DNA from: Meconema thalassinum
Lineage: Eukaryota > Arthropoda > Insecta > Orthoptera > Tettigoniidae
Direction of reading: 5' to 3'
Assembly (NCBI GenBank): GCA_946902985.2
Contig: OX336391.1
Coordinates: 142,293,074-142,357,073 of the forward strand
Length of the DNA stretch: 64,000 bases
The notes under the pieces: model-generated
What the model was told of the DNA's origin: nothing
Databases searched by the model: none
The model's input: the letters and a program-made list of their open reading frames with translations, nothing else
Made by a program: the position numbers and the translations under genes
Shown: piece by piece, positions 12,701-21,566 of the stretch
How positions within the stretch are numbered: position 1 is the stretch's first letter
Layout: the number at the start of each line of letters is the position of its first letter

Positions 12701-12924
12701 AAAGCATTTGGTTACATCCACTACTGGCTTGCTGGGCCTATCGTAGCTTCACCAGAGCCCCGTTAGCCGTCACTTTTCAGGGTTCCTGTAGGACCTTCAC
12801 AGCTACCGTAACGGTCCCGGGGCACACGAAGCCCCCACTGTACTTCGCCCCTACAGGCAATCCCCTACTTTGTGCCATTGCCCGTCTCCCACGACGTGGA
12901 CGAGGGGTTCGACTTATGGGAGAC
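9757..12924 (-). mobile_element. Full-length RTE-type retrotransposon
   Basis: The 3168-bp element is bounded by a perfect 15-bp direct repeat, ggaagagatactcgt, at 9742-9756 and 12925-12939. It has a 5' leader of about 217 bp, one long ORF (apurinic endonuclease then reverse transcriptase), almost no 3' UTR, and a (CAT/ATG)n tail. This is the usual RTE layout. The perfect duplication and nearly open frame show a young insertion. It lies in the same orientation as CrebA, leftward of the last exon found. Confidence 0.95.
9765..12707 (-). pseudogene. RTE polyprotein: AP endonuclease and reverse transcriptase, one in-frame stop
   Basis: The protein nicks target DNA and copies element RNA onto the nick (target-primed reverse transcription). 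Reading starts at the ATG at 12707. An APE-type endonuclease fills roughly the first 260 residues: LRFGTLNLRMLTG, then ETKW, GDLNAHVGRE and, near its end, SDHRLLVMN, which are the metal-binding and catalytic landmarks. The RT domain follows, with YRGITLMSHCAKIFEKV, QHGFRAGRST, FLDIEKAYDSV (motif A), QGSALSPLLF, the catalytic FADD box and a basic C-terminal tail. A TGA at 11534-11532 divides it into a 391-residue and a 586-residue open part. The ATG of the second part at 11525 lies in the same frame two codons after the stop, so a single nonsense change explains the split and it is not a two-ORF design. Total length is about 980 codons, normal for RTE. Only this stop appears to prevent activity. 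Confidence 0.93.
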
Positions 12925-13197
12925 GGAAGAGATACTCGTAATAATTTTAATGATAACACAATATTGTAAAATCCCTTCACCACCAACACTCGTAACACAC
13001 TGTTTCCCACAACTCTAATTAAAACTTGTTTTGTTAGCACTGCCAGACCAGTTTAAAACCTAAACATTAGGATGCAGGGGGCTGAGAACATGTTCCATCA
13101 TATTTCTCTTCTCCCATTAAAGGAATACTTGCCCCAGCTACTATCGGAAAAGTATTTTTGTATTTAGAAGTAAGGGGAAAAAATAGGTAAAAAAATT

Positions 13198-13910
13198 ACA
13201 GTCAGTCTGAAAGACTAGACGTTATATCATTTCAAATGACGCATGCTACAAATGCTACACATGTTAGAAAGGCTCAGGAGGGCGCTTTCAACAGACTCTA
13301 CTACCCATTAACTTAGGCTTCCCGCATAGGCACCTCTTTAAGGGTCACCCTGTATTTGAGTCTGACATCTTTTACAACTCTTTAAGAGTCACCCATTATT
13401 TGAATCTAATATCTCACAAACCTCTTTAAGGGTCACCCTGTATTTGAATTGAATCTAACATACTGTACACCTAGTTAAGTGTCACCCTGTAATTTGCTCT
13501 GACATCCTGCACACCTCTTTAGGAAGCACCTGTATTCTTATCTGGGATCTTGTGTATCTCTTTAGAAGTCAACCTGTATTCTTGTGTGACATCTTGTACA
13601 CCTCTTTAGGAGTCACCCTGTATTCTTGTCTGACATCTTGTGCACCTCTTTAGGAATCACCCTGTATTCTTCTCTGCCATCTTGTACACCTCTTTAAGAG
13701 CCACCTTGTATTCTTATCTGGCATCTTGTATATCTCTTTAGGAGGCACCCTGTATACTTATATGGCAGCTTGTATAATCTCTTTAGAAGTCACCATTAGC
13801 TTCTGCCTGACGTCACTTCCCGGCTGCATGACGTCACCTCCGTCTCCGTAACGCATAACATTGGACCCAAGCATAACGACGAAGTCGACAAGATCATTTG
13901 AAATGATAAA
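13198..13910 (+). mobile_element. Non-autonomous TIR element, family G, copy 1
   Basis: The ends carry near-perfect inverted repeats (tatcatttcaaatgac on the left, tcatttgaaatgata on the right) next to 'cagtcagtctgaaagact'. It encodes nothing. It contains a tandem array at 13331-13797 and two TGACGTCA palindrome variants near 13810-13835. Related copies are at 49748-50092 (opposite orientation), 56846-57146 and 57633-58388. Confidence 0.7.
13331..13797. repeat. 43-bp degenerate tandem repeat, about eleven units
   Basis: Units read approximately 'cacctctttaggagtcaccc' followed by 'tgtattcttgtctgacatcttgta'. They are about 41-50 bp long with moderate divergence. The array lies inside family G copy 1 and is absent from the copy at 49748-50092. 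Confidence 0.88.
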
Positions 13911-13986
13911 CCCTAAGAATCCGGTCCCTAGTGATGAGTTTGCATCTATTGCGAATGCTATTAACCACAAACTCAAATCAGTAGTA

Positions 13987-14787
13987 CAGGGTGATTCTTT
14001 TGCTGGAGCGGGGCCGGCGGCCGAATGCCGGGCGCTTGTGCCTTCTGCTAGCCAACCGAGCTCGCACCGCGGATTGCTCGCAGGTGGAAACCGTATCAAA
14101 GTACATTAATTAATGGTAAATTCACCAGCAAATCATGATTAAAGAACTTACCTATCCACAGGAGATGCCGAGTGTGCTCTCCTTCAGCTGACAGACAGGC
14201 GGGTTGTACCGTGTAAATAAATTAGCGTTTACACGTTGTAATTCCCTTCTGTTGTGAGGGATTTCTGCTGCCATATATTGTTCTCCAGCTCCACTAGAGT
14301 ACAGGTAATTGATCTGTACACTTTGTATTTTAAATTAACCCACAATTGAACATCAAACGGGCTTGGGTCTGTGCTTCGATTAATCACAGTAAACACGCAG
14401 GGTGGTACAGGAATAGCTACATAATGTAACGATGTAACTTCCAAAGTTACTGTCTGTTAGCTGAAGGAGAACATTTTTAGTATCTTCTGCGAAAAGATTA
14501 GTTCTAACCTTTAACTGGTGACGTGAGGTCATCCAGATTCCCAAGAAATAAAAGAACATCTGTGCTTCTTTAATTAAATCTTGCAGCTGTTGTTTATGTT
14601 ACCTTCTTATCTGTGCGCTGACACTAGACACCCTCGTTGATGAAAGTTTAGTGACTTAATGACTTTAATGACCCTGGTTAGCTCGCCTCCACCTCGCACA
14701 ACCCTGCGGTCCAGCTTGGTTGGCTGGTGGAAGGCGCGCGCGCCTGGCAAGGACCACCGGCCCCGTTCCAGCAAAAGAATCTCACTG
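13987..14787 (+). mobile_element. Non-autonomous DNA transposon, family F, copy 1
   Basis: An 801-bp element with imperfect terminal inverted repeats: left end cagggtgattcttttgctgg, right end the complement of 'cagtgagattcttttgctgg'. It continues into a GC-rich subterminal block. No transposase frame is present. A second copy lies in opposite orientation at 34505-35293. The flanks show only gta/tac, so the superfamily is undecided. Confidence 0.8.
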
Positions 14788-14879
14788 TACAACTGGACCT
14801 TTCTCCATGCAGTATGATTCCTTATTTGGCTTGCCACAAATACGATATATTCATGGATAGACTTCATGTGATGTTAGAA

Positions 14880-16080
14880 CTGTGTAGTTAATATGAGAAG
14901 GAGTGATGGTTGCTACATCTGATGAGATGTGTGCTCAGTATGCCTATAAATTACCAAAAACTATTATTAAAGCCTTTTGCACATTGGGCTTAACCCCTAA
15001 ATGGTATGATAAAATATGTTGCAATTCCAGGTATCATATGGAAGGGTCAAATCTGACCCCTATGGTTTCAAACCCCTAAATAATATGTAGGATCATAGAT
15101 AATGAGGATTATTTCAAGAAGACTTAGTTTATAAATTTGATTATATAAACACATTGAATTAATTTTAGTATGCCCAAAATATATTCAGATTATGATTCCA
15201 GCTGGAATACCAAAATAAATCATCAAATAGAGTGGAAAAATAATCCTGATGGTTATGTGACGGATCTTGTTGTGTGTAGTTTTTGGAGGGAACTCTGTGT
15301 AAAGACTAGATGTCAGAATTAAAGTGTGCATGGTTCCATTTATCTGATGTGTACAGTATTTTATGATTAAGAAAAATCTGGGCACTTTATCATCAACTTA
15401 TCTCAAAAGGAAATAAATACGTTATTGTTTACTTTACACTTACCCATATTTACAGCAGAACCTGCTCTAAATGTATCTGGGATGAAGGAGATCTATTTTA
15501 CAGAACTTCGTGTGCTGTGTTGAGTCATATGCGACTGTAACAGAGAAACACAATTTTCATTTTAAACAGAACTAAGGTGAAGGTGAATAAAACATCAAAT
15601 TAGCTAGGATCAGAAAAGAAAAAAAAACACTGTAAAGCTAACAAGGAAATAAGCAGTGTCTTTACACAAAACACATATAGTAACAAGATTCAAAATATTT
15701 GTCTGTGGTTCATTTTCAATTTCCTCCTTCCACCGTCCCATTTACAGCATCAAAATGTCTGTCTGTGTCCTGTTGCTCTTATTTCAATGGCTTGATCAAA
15801 GCACTAATGAATTCTTTGACCAACAGCCTGTATCAGAACTCATGATATGATAACAGCAATGATGAGAAAGTTCAGTACGGCGTTTTGAACACAGTGTTCA
15901 TATACCATTTAGAAGTGTGAACAGAAGGCAACTGGATGCATTATTCGGATCTTGTGCATCAATGGCTCAAAACACATCATCATCACAATGACTAAAAATC
16001 ACAGATATGGTTATGTTCCAATTTTTTATCATATAAGAAAAATACATTTCATGTTCCTTTCTTAAAACAAAGAACCAACT
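14880..16080. other. AT-rich sequence, no gene recognised
   Basis: No supported gene or element. The short forward frame at 15656-15850 has no recognisable domain and looks fortuitous. Confidence 0.45.
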
Positions 16081-16081
16081 A

Positions 16082-16186
16082 TTAACACTCCAGTGGTCGT
16101 GCGGATCACAATTGTGATCCATAATTCTTCTGTGATTTTAGGAACTCTGTGCTATTCTTTCAATTAATATGTTTATAGAGGATCAA
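16082..16186 (+). repeat. Possible TTAA-type (piggyBac-like) element end
   Basis: TTAA at 16082-16085 is followed by 'cactccagtggtcgtgcgg' and the palindrome gatcacaattgtgatc. Related motifs occur near 17610 (cactggtagtcgcacggatc) and near 41157 (ttaactttccggtggtcgcg). TTAA plus a nearby palindrome would suit a piggyBac-like terminus, but no transposase was found. Confidence 0.3.
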
Positions 16187-16516
16187 GCCTCCGTGGCTTA
16201 GACGGCAGCACGCCGGCCTCTCACCGCTGGGTCCGTGGTTAAAATCCCGGTCACTCCATGTGAGATCAGTGCTGGACAAAACGGAGGCAGACAGGTTTTT
16301 CTCCGGGTACTCCAGTTTTCCCTGTCAAAAATTTCATTCCAGCAACACTCTCCACTATCATTTCATTTCATCTATCATTCATTTAATCATTGCCCCAGAG
16401 GAGTGCGTCAGGCCTCGGCAGCTGGCACAGTTCATATCCTCGCCGCTAGATGGGGGCTTCAGTCATTCCATTCCTGACCCGGTCGGAGACTGGAAGCAGG
16501 CTGTGGATATTTTCAC
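16187..16516 (+). mobile_element. tRNA-derived SINE, family A, copy 2
   Basis: Same structure as the copy at 4088-4419, with target duplication agaggatcaa at 16177-16186 and 16517-16526. The A box is retained (tggcttagacgg); the B box reads ggttaaaatcc, one change from the other copies. Confidence 0.92.
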
Positions 16517-16683
16517 AGAGGATCAACACTGGAAACACTGTCATCATTTGGATGCATTTCTTTATGGTCTTCTTCAATTTCATCCTCAACCTCAACACCA
16601 AGCACTTCATTATCTACCTCACTCTCCATTGATTTCTATCCTCGCAGACATTCATTTTATACTTATCTGTCAAGTCATTATAT

Positions 16684-17543
16684 CTCTACTTAGTATAAAA
16701 CAAAGTCCCCGATTCTTGGATGTTACGGGTAAACTCGAGAACCACTGGAAGGATTTTGATGCGGTTTTCACCGTTCTGTAAAGGATATCTCGAGGAAGGT
16801 TTCTGTAGAAAATAATGTATTTATGACCAAAGGAAGTCAAGCACTAACGATTTCAGTGAAAAGGTCAAGAAAAAAACGGCGTCCGTGCGCTTTCTAAGCC
16901 TACGCTGGGCAAACTGTTAAAAATATCTGTATACTATGAGTGTAAGAATTGTTCAGCATGAAAAGTTCTACAAAAAAGCTCGGGAGAGCATATCTCTATC
17001 TTCAATACATCGCCTACTATAAGTGTTTTTACGTTTTCATTTCTTCCAACAATCTCCATTCAGTTACTGAGGCGACAGTTTACGAGCTAGCTAGGGGCGA
17101 GTCTATCACCCCAGTTAAAGCTTAGCTAGCGGACGAGCTTATTGCCTTAGATACAGCCAGCAGCAAGCTGTCGAGTCGTGTTGAGTTAAAAACTTTAGAG
17201 ATGAGTGGTTGTGTTTGGAGTTTCCCTGGAAGTGCTACTCGGCTTTTCTTCGTTTCGCCTGTGAACTGTTCGTTCCGCAAAATTCACAGTCAAGTTAAGA
17301 TTGGACGGAAGGGGGATTTGTGTTTCATGCACCTCGCCATTCTTAAGTTACGTCTGACAAGAATTTATTGCACATGCATCTCCATGATAATATAATAAAT
17401 AGTCCAGTCAGTGATTTTAACCCATCATGCCGAGACGTAAAACGGATATTGGTCGTTGTTCATTGACATTGAAAAAAAAAAGCGCTTTTCACGTAATGCA
17501 TTCATAACTGTTCCCGGGCGAAGCCGGGTCGGGTTGCTAGTAC
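16684..17543 (+). repeat. Dispersed repeat, family K, copy 1
   Basis: The segment from 'agtataaaacaaagtccccg' to about 17030 recurs inverted at about 57893-58246. The right end carries 'cccgggcgaagccgggtc' followed by gggttgctagta, a motif I associate with dispersed arthropod repeats. The short open frame at 17201-17395 has no recognisable domain. Class unknown; boundaries approximate. Confidence 0.55.
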
Positions 17544-18174
17544 AATATAAAACAGAGTAGACACATGTACAAGAATTGAGATTACACACTGTAATAAGAA
17601 CACGGAGAAAGTAAAAAATGGTCACACTGGTAGTCGCACGGATCACAGTGTTGTGATCCACAATGATAGATTGCTTTCTAAATCAAATGATCTGTCCGAT
17701 AGGATGCACGAGGAAGGTACACAAAGGTTCAAGGACGACAGTCATACCCAGTGGCATGCATTGAGATAACCAAGGGAAGCACTGCTTCAGTGCCCGAAAT
17801 TCAACTTAAACTTGCTTGTTTTCTATTAGTCATTTGCAATATTTCCTCTTGTTTTAGAGCTCAGTTTTCCTCTCGCCTGCAAGTGGAAGCTCTCACAGAA
17901 AAGGTATAGCATGTACCCCTACAAGTCCTACATCGCAAAGTATTGCCTTGTATTTAAGCCAGCAGGTCAAACAGAAGCATGCATCATCTTGTTTCCAAGA
18001 CGTCCTAGTTATTTTCGTCTCTAATAGACAGCAGCAGGCATAGTCTGAGGGCGAGAACAACACTGAATAGAGAATGAGGAAACTTTCACTTAGAACCCCA
18101 CAAATAGGCTGCTGTAAACAGCATAGAGGTAAACATATTATGATAAAATGTCATCTATTATTGTATATCAACAG
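17544..18174. other. Unassigned sequence
   Basis: About 630 bp with a 'cactggtagtcgcacggatc' motif and a gatcaca...tgtgatc palindrome near 17610-17660, and otherwise nothing recognisable. Confidence 0.4.
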
Positions 18175-18182
18175 GAGAAAAC

Positions 18183-18683
18183 TAGGGCTCGGATGATTAG
18201 GAAAAATCATATTTCTTTCTTAGCCTCTATTTTGATGCCCGATCGGTTTCTGATGCAAATCAAGTGATTATCGCCACAATTCAGTGATTCTTGTTTGTCA
18301 TATAAATGCATATTTGAAATTTTTTACCATTAGGTCATATTTTGAGCATTTTTTGGTAAGAATGTCATATTTCGGTAGTTTTACAGCAGCTGTAGGTGTG
18401 CAATCATCCTCAACTTACCGAACGGGAACTAGTGTTTACAGAAATAGACTGTAAATAACCACTTAAACATGTATATTCAGAAAATTAATATGGAAATAGG
18501 AATTAACAATTTAGTTAATAATTTAATCTCGAAGGAATTGTCGCTTGGATTTATAATTAAAAAAAACGGCCATATTTAAATCAGTCATTTTCAGGTCATA
18601 TTTTGAGTGATATTTCGTCATTGTTAAGGTCATATTTGCTTGCATATTCAGGCTATATGTAGGTCTTAAACATCCAAGCCCTA
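18183..18683. mobile_element. hAT-like non-autonomous element, family 1, copy 1
   Basis: A 501-bp element with terminal inverted repeats tagggctcggatg / catccaagccctag and an 8-bp target duplication with one mismatch (gagaaaac at 18175-18182, gagataac at 18684-18691). The 8-bp duplication points to hAT. No transposase frame. Confidence 0.85.
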
Positions 18684-18725
18684 GAGATAACATATTCCTC
18701 ACCCACAGCAACCTTCTATGAGTGC

Positions 18726-18766
18726 AACACCAGAATTCAGACAGACACAATAGCAAACAGATCACT
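18726..18766. repeat. 41-bp exact copy of a LINE segment
   Basis: These 41 bp, starting aacaccagaattcagacaga, are identical to 18995-19035 inside the neighbouring LINE fragment, about 270 bp away in the same orientation. The flanks differ on both sides. Confidence 0.9.
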
Positions 18767-18873
18767 GACTGGAAGAAGGTTTATACTCGGAAACGAGTTA
18801 AAACTACCGCCACTGCCGATGAAGGAGAATCGTCATTTGTGAATATCCCCACCAAATAGTAGACATTAAATAA

Positions 18874-19235
18874 CAGTTTTTTTGGGCACATTTATAGAAT
18901 GGAAAACTCTAGACTAACTAAACAGATCTTCAACTTATTGACTAGTTACAAATCCAAACCCACATGGTTCATTGAAATTGACAAAGATTTGACAAACACC
19001 AGAATTCAGACAGACACAATAGCAAACAGATCACTCTTCAGAGAAGCTATTAAAAAGGCAAAATTTCAAGAAAGGAAGAAGCAAACAACTCGCGGAAAGT
19101 GGACTCAAGAGGAGAAAGGTCGTCACTCTAGAAGGATGAAAGAAATTTGGAAACAAAGGAAATTGAATACAATGGACAACAGCCAACGTTGATTCATCGT
19201 ACCCTCCAAATGGGTTATTCGAAAGAAGAGGAAGA
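18874..19235 (+). mobile_element. Truncated non-LTR retrotransposon next to the CrebA bZIP exon
   Basis: A 362-bp 5'-truncated fragment flanked by a perfect 13-bp target duplication, agacattaaataa, at 18861-18873 and 19236-19248. It encodes about 97 residues of a LINE C-terminus (WFIEIDKDL, then a basic GKWTQEEKGRHSRRMKE tail and a stop at 19192), similar to the tails at 23832-24610, 40360-40653 and 40766-41032. It lies antisense to CrebA, in the intron right behind the exon at 19257-19505. Confidence 0.9.
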
Positions 19236-19256
19236 AGACATTAAATAAATACTCAC

Positions 19257-19505
19257 CGTTGCAAACGACGAGGAGGAATCGGCATGTCGCGTGGAACGGC
19301 TAGCTGCGGTTGACAGACCACTGTTTGTGCTTCGTGCTACCAGAGCCTGCAGTTTGTGTAGCTGACTCAGCAGTGAGGCGTTACTGTCTTCAAGATTCTC
19401 GATCTTCTTCTTGTAGTCTGTGTTCTCACTTGTCAGCACTTCCACTTTCCTCTCCAGAGCATCCATATACTCCTTCTTCTTCCGCCTGCTCTCCTGGGCA
19501 GAGAT
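19257..19505 (-). CDS. CrebA: CrebA exon: basic region end and leucine zipper
   Basis: CrebA is the insect CREB3/CREB3L-family bZIP transcription factor. It acts in the nucleus and activates genes of the secretory pathway, for example in salivary gland and epidermis. This 83-codon exon starts at phase 0 after the acceptor tttgcag with [20 protein letters not shown], the second half of the DNA-binding basic region including the conserved N/SAQ-SR-KK signature. The leucine-zipper coiled coil follows at residues 20-55 ([36 protein letters not shown]). About 28 Ser/Thr/Arg-rich residues follow. The donor is GTGAGT at 19256-19251, phase 0. Drosophila CrebA ends soon after the zipper, whereas here the frame runs into a splice donor, so at least one more exon is expected to the left; it was not found. 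Reading through the donor would stop at 19215, inside a LINE insertion. Confidence 0.95.
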
Positions 19506-19617
19506 CTGCAAACAGAGAAGAAAATCTTTTATTTGGAGCTAGAACCTAGGAACTAGCTTAAGCTATAATGTGGGGTGTGTGACTTAAAAACATTCATTTC
19601 GTTGAAGTTTCATGTTC

Positions 19618-20045
19618 ACTGTTGGTTGGTTCCTCAGTTAAGGGGCTGCGACAGCGTGGTCATGTAGCCCCATGTACTTTGGGTGTGTAGAATCTGTCTG
19701 ATAACCGGTGTTAATTGTGATGGCTGTATTAGTGTGTGCTATCTGTTTTTAATTCAAGTAAGAACTGCAGACATTCAATTTTCAAGTAGTTCCTACTTTT
19801 ACTACCAAACGCCACTGTCAACGACAACCAGTTCTGAACTTGGTTACTAGATGTCACCGCAGTCAGCTCCTGGTGACGAACGTTGGAACCTAAGAACGTT
19901 AGTCAAATCTAACCTATAATTTAGCTTCACATAAGTGTAATTAGTGGAAAGTTATTTTACATGCCATAAATCTATGACATGGGACCGCCGGCTTTACTTC
20001 CCCTCCGAAGGAAGGCATGCTAAGGGATTTTTAATGATATTCACT
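19618..20045 (-). mobile_element. SINE family C, copy 2, lacking its tRNA head
   Basis: It matches family C copy 1 from 'ggttggttcctcagttaagg' to the 'cttcccctccgaaggaaggc' block near 20015. The tRNA-like head beyond that is missing. It lies in a CrebA intron. Confidence 0.8.
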
Positions 20046-21013
20046 GTTACCCCTAATTCTAGTGGCCAATTAAGTCACACAGGAACACCCCCAAAAGCTC
20101 CATTTTTATTCGGAAATTCCCTAAACCTTTCCATGTTCTCGAAGATTCTGAAGATTTTTTTTTAAACAATTCTAATTTTGGCTAAGTAATGTTGAAAATT
20201 ATATAATATGCATACAAATATGCAAAACTACCAGAATATGCACCAAACATAGCAAAATATGTTTTAAAATGCACATTATACAGTATAATAAAAATGAAAT
20301 TATATAAATTCTTACAAAAAATCATGAGACAAAAGGCCTATAACTAAGCCATGTAACACAAATACAATTCTAATGAAAAGAATACATAGTACTGTCTAGG
20401 TGGACCAAATATCTTCCATAATGAAGGAATACTGTTAAAATATTGTATACTACTCCTAAATGCAGGAAGAATACTCATGTAACAGATCAACATACCGATC
20501 GATACTCATTCATTTTCTATTGAACTCTAAACCTGTGTCTCCATAGTTTTGAATACAATAGTAGTTACATTTGTGTGAATGTATGTGAAAATAACCAATT
20601 TGTCAGATTTGGAATGCCCTCTTCCTCTAAGATTTGGAATCAACTCGTCATGGTAGGTCTGGGGCAATGTAAGAGGCAATGTGTCTGTCTGAATACAGCA
20701 GATTCAGGTTTTAATTCTGAGTGCAGTCTCATTTTCATGTCTTATTTCATTTGACAGTTATTCAAAATATGTATATTGGCTAGATTTTAAAGAAAATGAC
20801 CACATAATTTCTGATTAAGTAGATTTAGAAAATCATTGTATTCTTTGATTTTCTATAGAATTAAAAAAAACAGACTATAAAATGAAAGCCAATATACCAT
20901 CTTTTTGTAAAATTATAACTTATTTTCACTTACATTTTTGACATTTATTTCCAATCAAAATAGTTTTGCTATTCCTTAAGAAATGTAACCTTCTGGTTTC
21001 TCTAAAAACACAC
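20046..21013. other. CrebA: CrebA intron sequence, nothing recognised
   Basis: AT-rich intronic sequence. A 25-bp segment near 20886 (tgaaagccaatataccatct plus five bases) recurs at about 48326, so part of it is repeat-derived. Confidence 0.5.
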
Positions 21014-21157
21014 CTTGTTTTTTATTTTCCTCCTGATCTTCTTCAGTGACTTCTCTTCAGCTTTTGTGAGAGGCAGTCTGGTAGGAATAGGGTAACCTTC
21101 AGCCAACAAAGTCCTCTTCTCTTCTTCTGTCAGCAGTAGCATACCAGTGGAACCTTT
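21014..21157 (-). CDS. CrebA: CrebA exon: region upstream of and into the basic domain
   Basis: This 48-codon exon is phase 0 at both ends, with acceptor ccatacag before AAAGGT and donor AAG|GTGTGT. It encodes [20 protein letters not shown], then [20 protein letters not shown] and IRRKIKNK. This is the CREB3-family conserved block just before the bZIP plus the first half of the basic region. It joins directly to ISAQES in the next exon, giving the [18 protein letters not shown] signature that separates CREB3/CrebA from CREB1 or ATF proteins. The block is nearly identical to the Drosophila CrebA segment as I know it, so exon identity and splice sites are secure. The frame is too short to appear in simple ORF searches and was found by splicing logic from its neighbours. 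Confidence 0.95.
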
Positions 21158-21566
21158 CTGTATGGGAAACAGGAAACAATTTCAAGTGAGTGAAGAGAAA
21201 GAAAGACCTCATTATGTTCATTTTTTATCTATTTTTTTTTTTAATATTGTCATGCACACAAATGTTACGTGACTTTTCTCTCTAAGAACTTCGAAACTGA
21301 TCGCCCTCCTCAGTGAAGTTTATTGTGTTGGAAGCCATTTTTCAGTGTTGCGTTAGTGATCAAAATTTAATGTTTTTCAGTTGGTTAACACGATTGTACC
21401 CAAGTGTATAGAAAAATGGTATATAAGTGGGTTTGAAAGTTTGTCTTACAGTTGCATAACCTTAATGGCCACTGCATGCCACTGAGATTCCTCATCACTT
21501 AAGGTCTGTTATTTAAGCTTTAAGTTAAGACTTGAAAAGCTAATAAGAGTAAACATTGGTTATTAT

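Noticed and set aside
9770..12766. Many long open frames on the plus strand opposite the RTE ORF, rich in Ser, Phe and Leu
   Set aside because: They are antisense shadows of the endonuclease-RT coding sequence on the minus strand, which has clear catalytic motifs. The same holds for minus-strand frames over 157-1251 and 8654-9511.
13331..13797. Regularly spaced repeats resembling a CRISPR array
   Set aside because: Units follow one another without unique spacers, are degenerate, and lie in an insect transposon. The same applies to 1309-2113, 42075-42660 and 49060-49690.
17201..17395. 64-codon frame MSGCVWSFPGSATRLFFVSP
   Set aside because: It lies in the dispersed repeat K region, has no recognisable domain, and is not preserved in a second copy.
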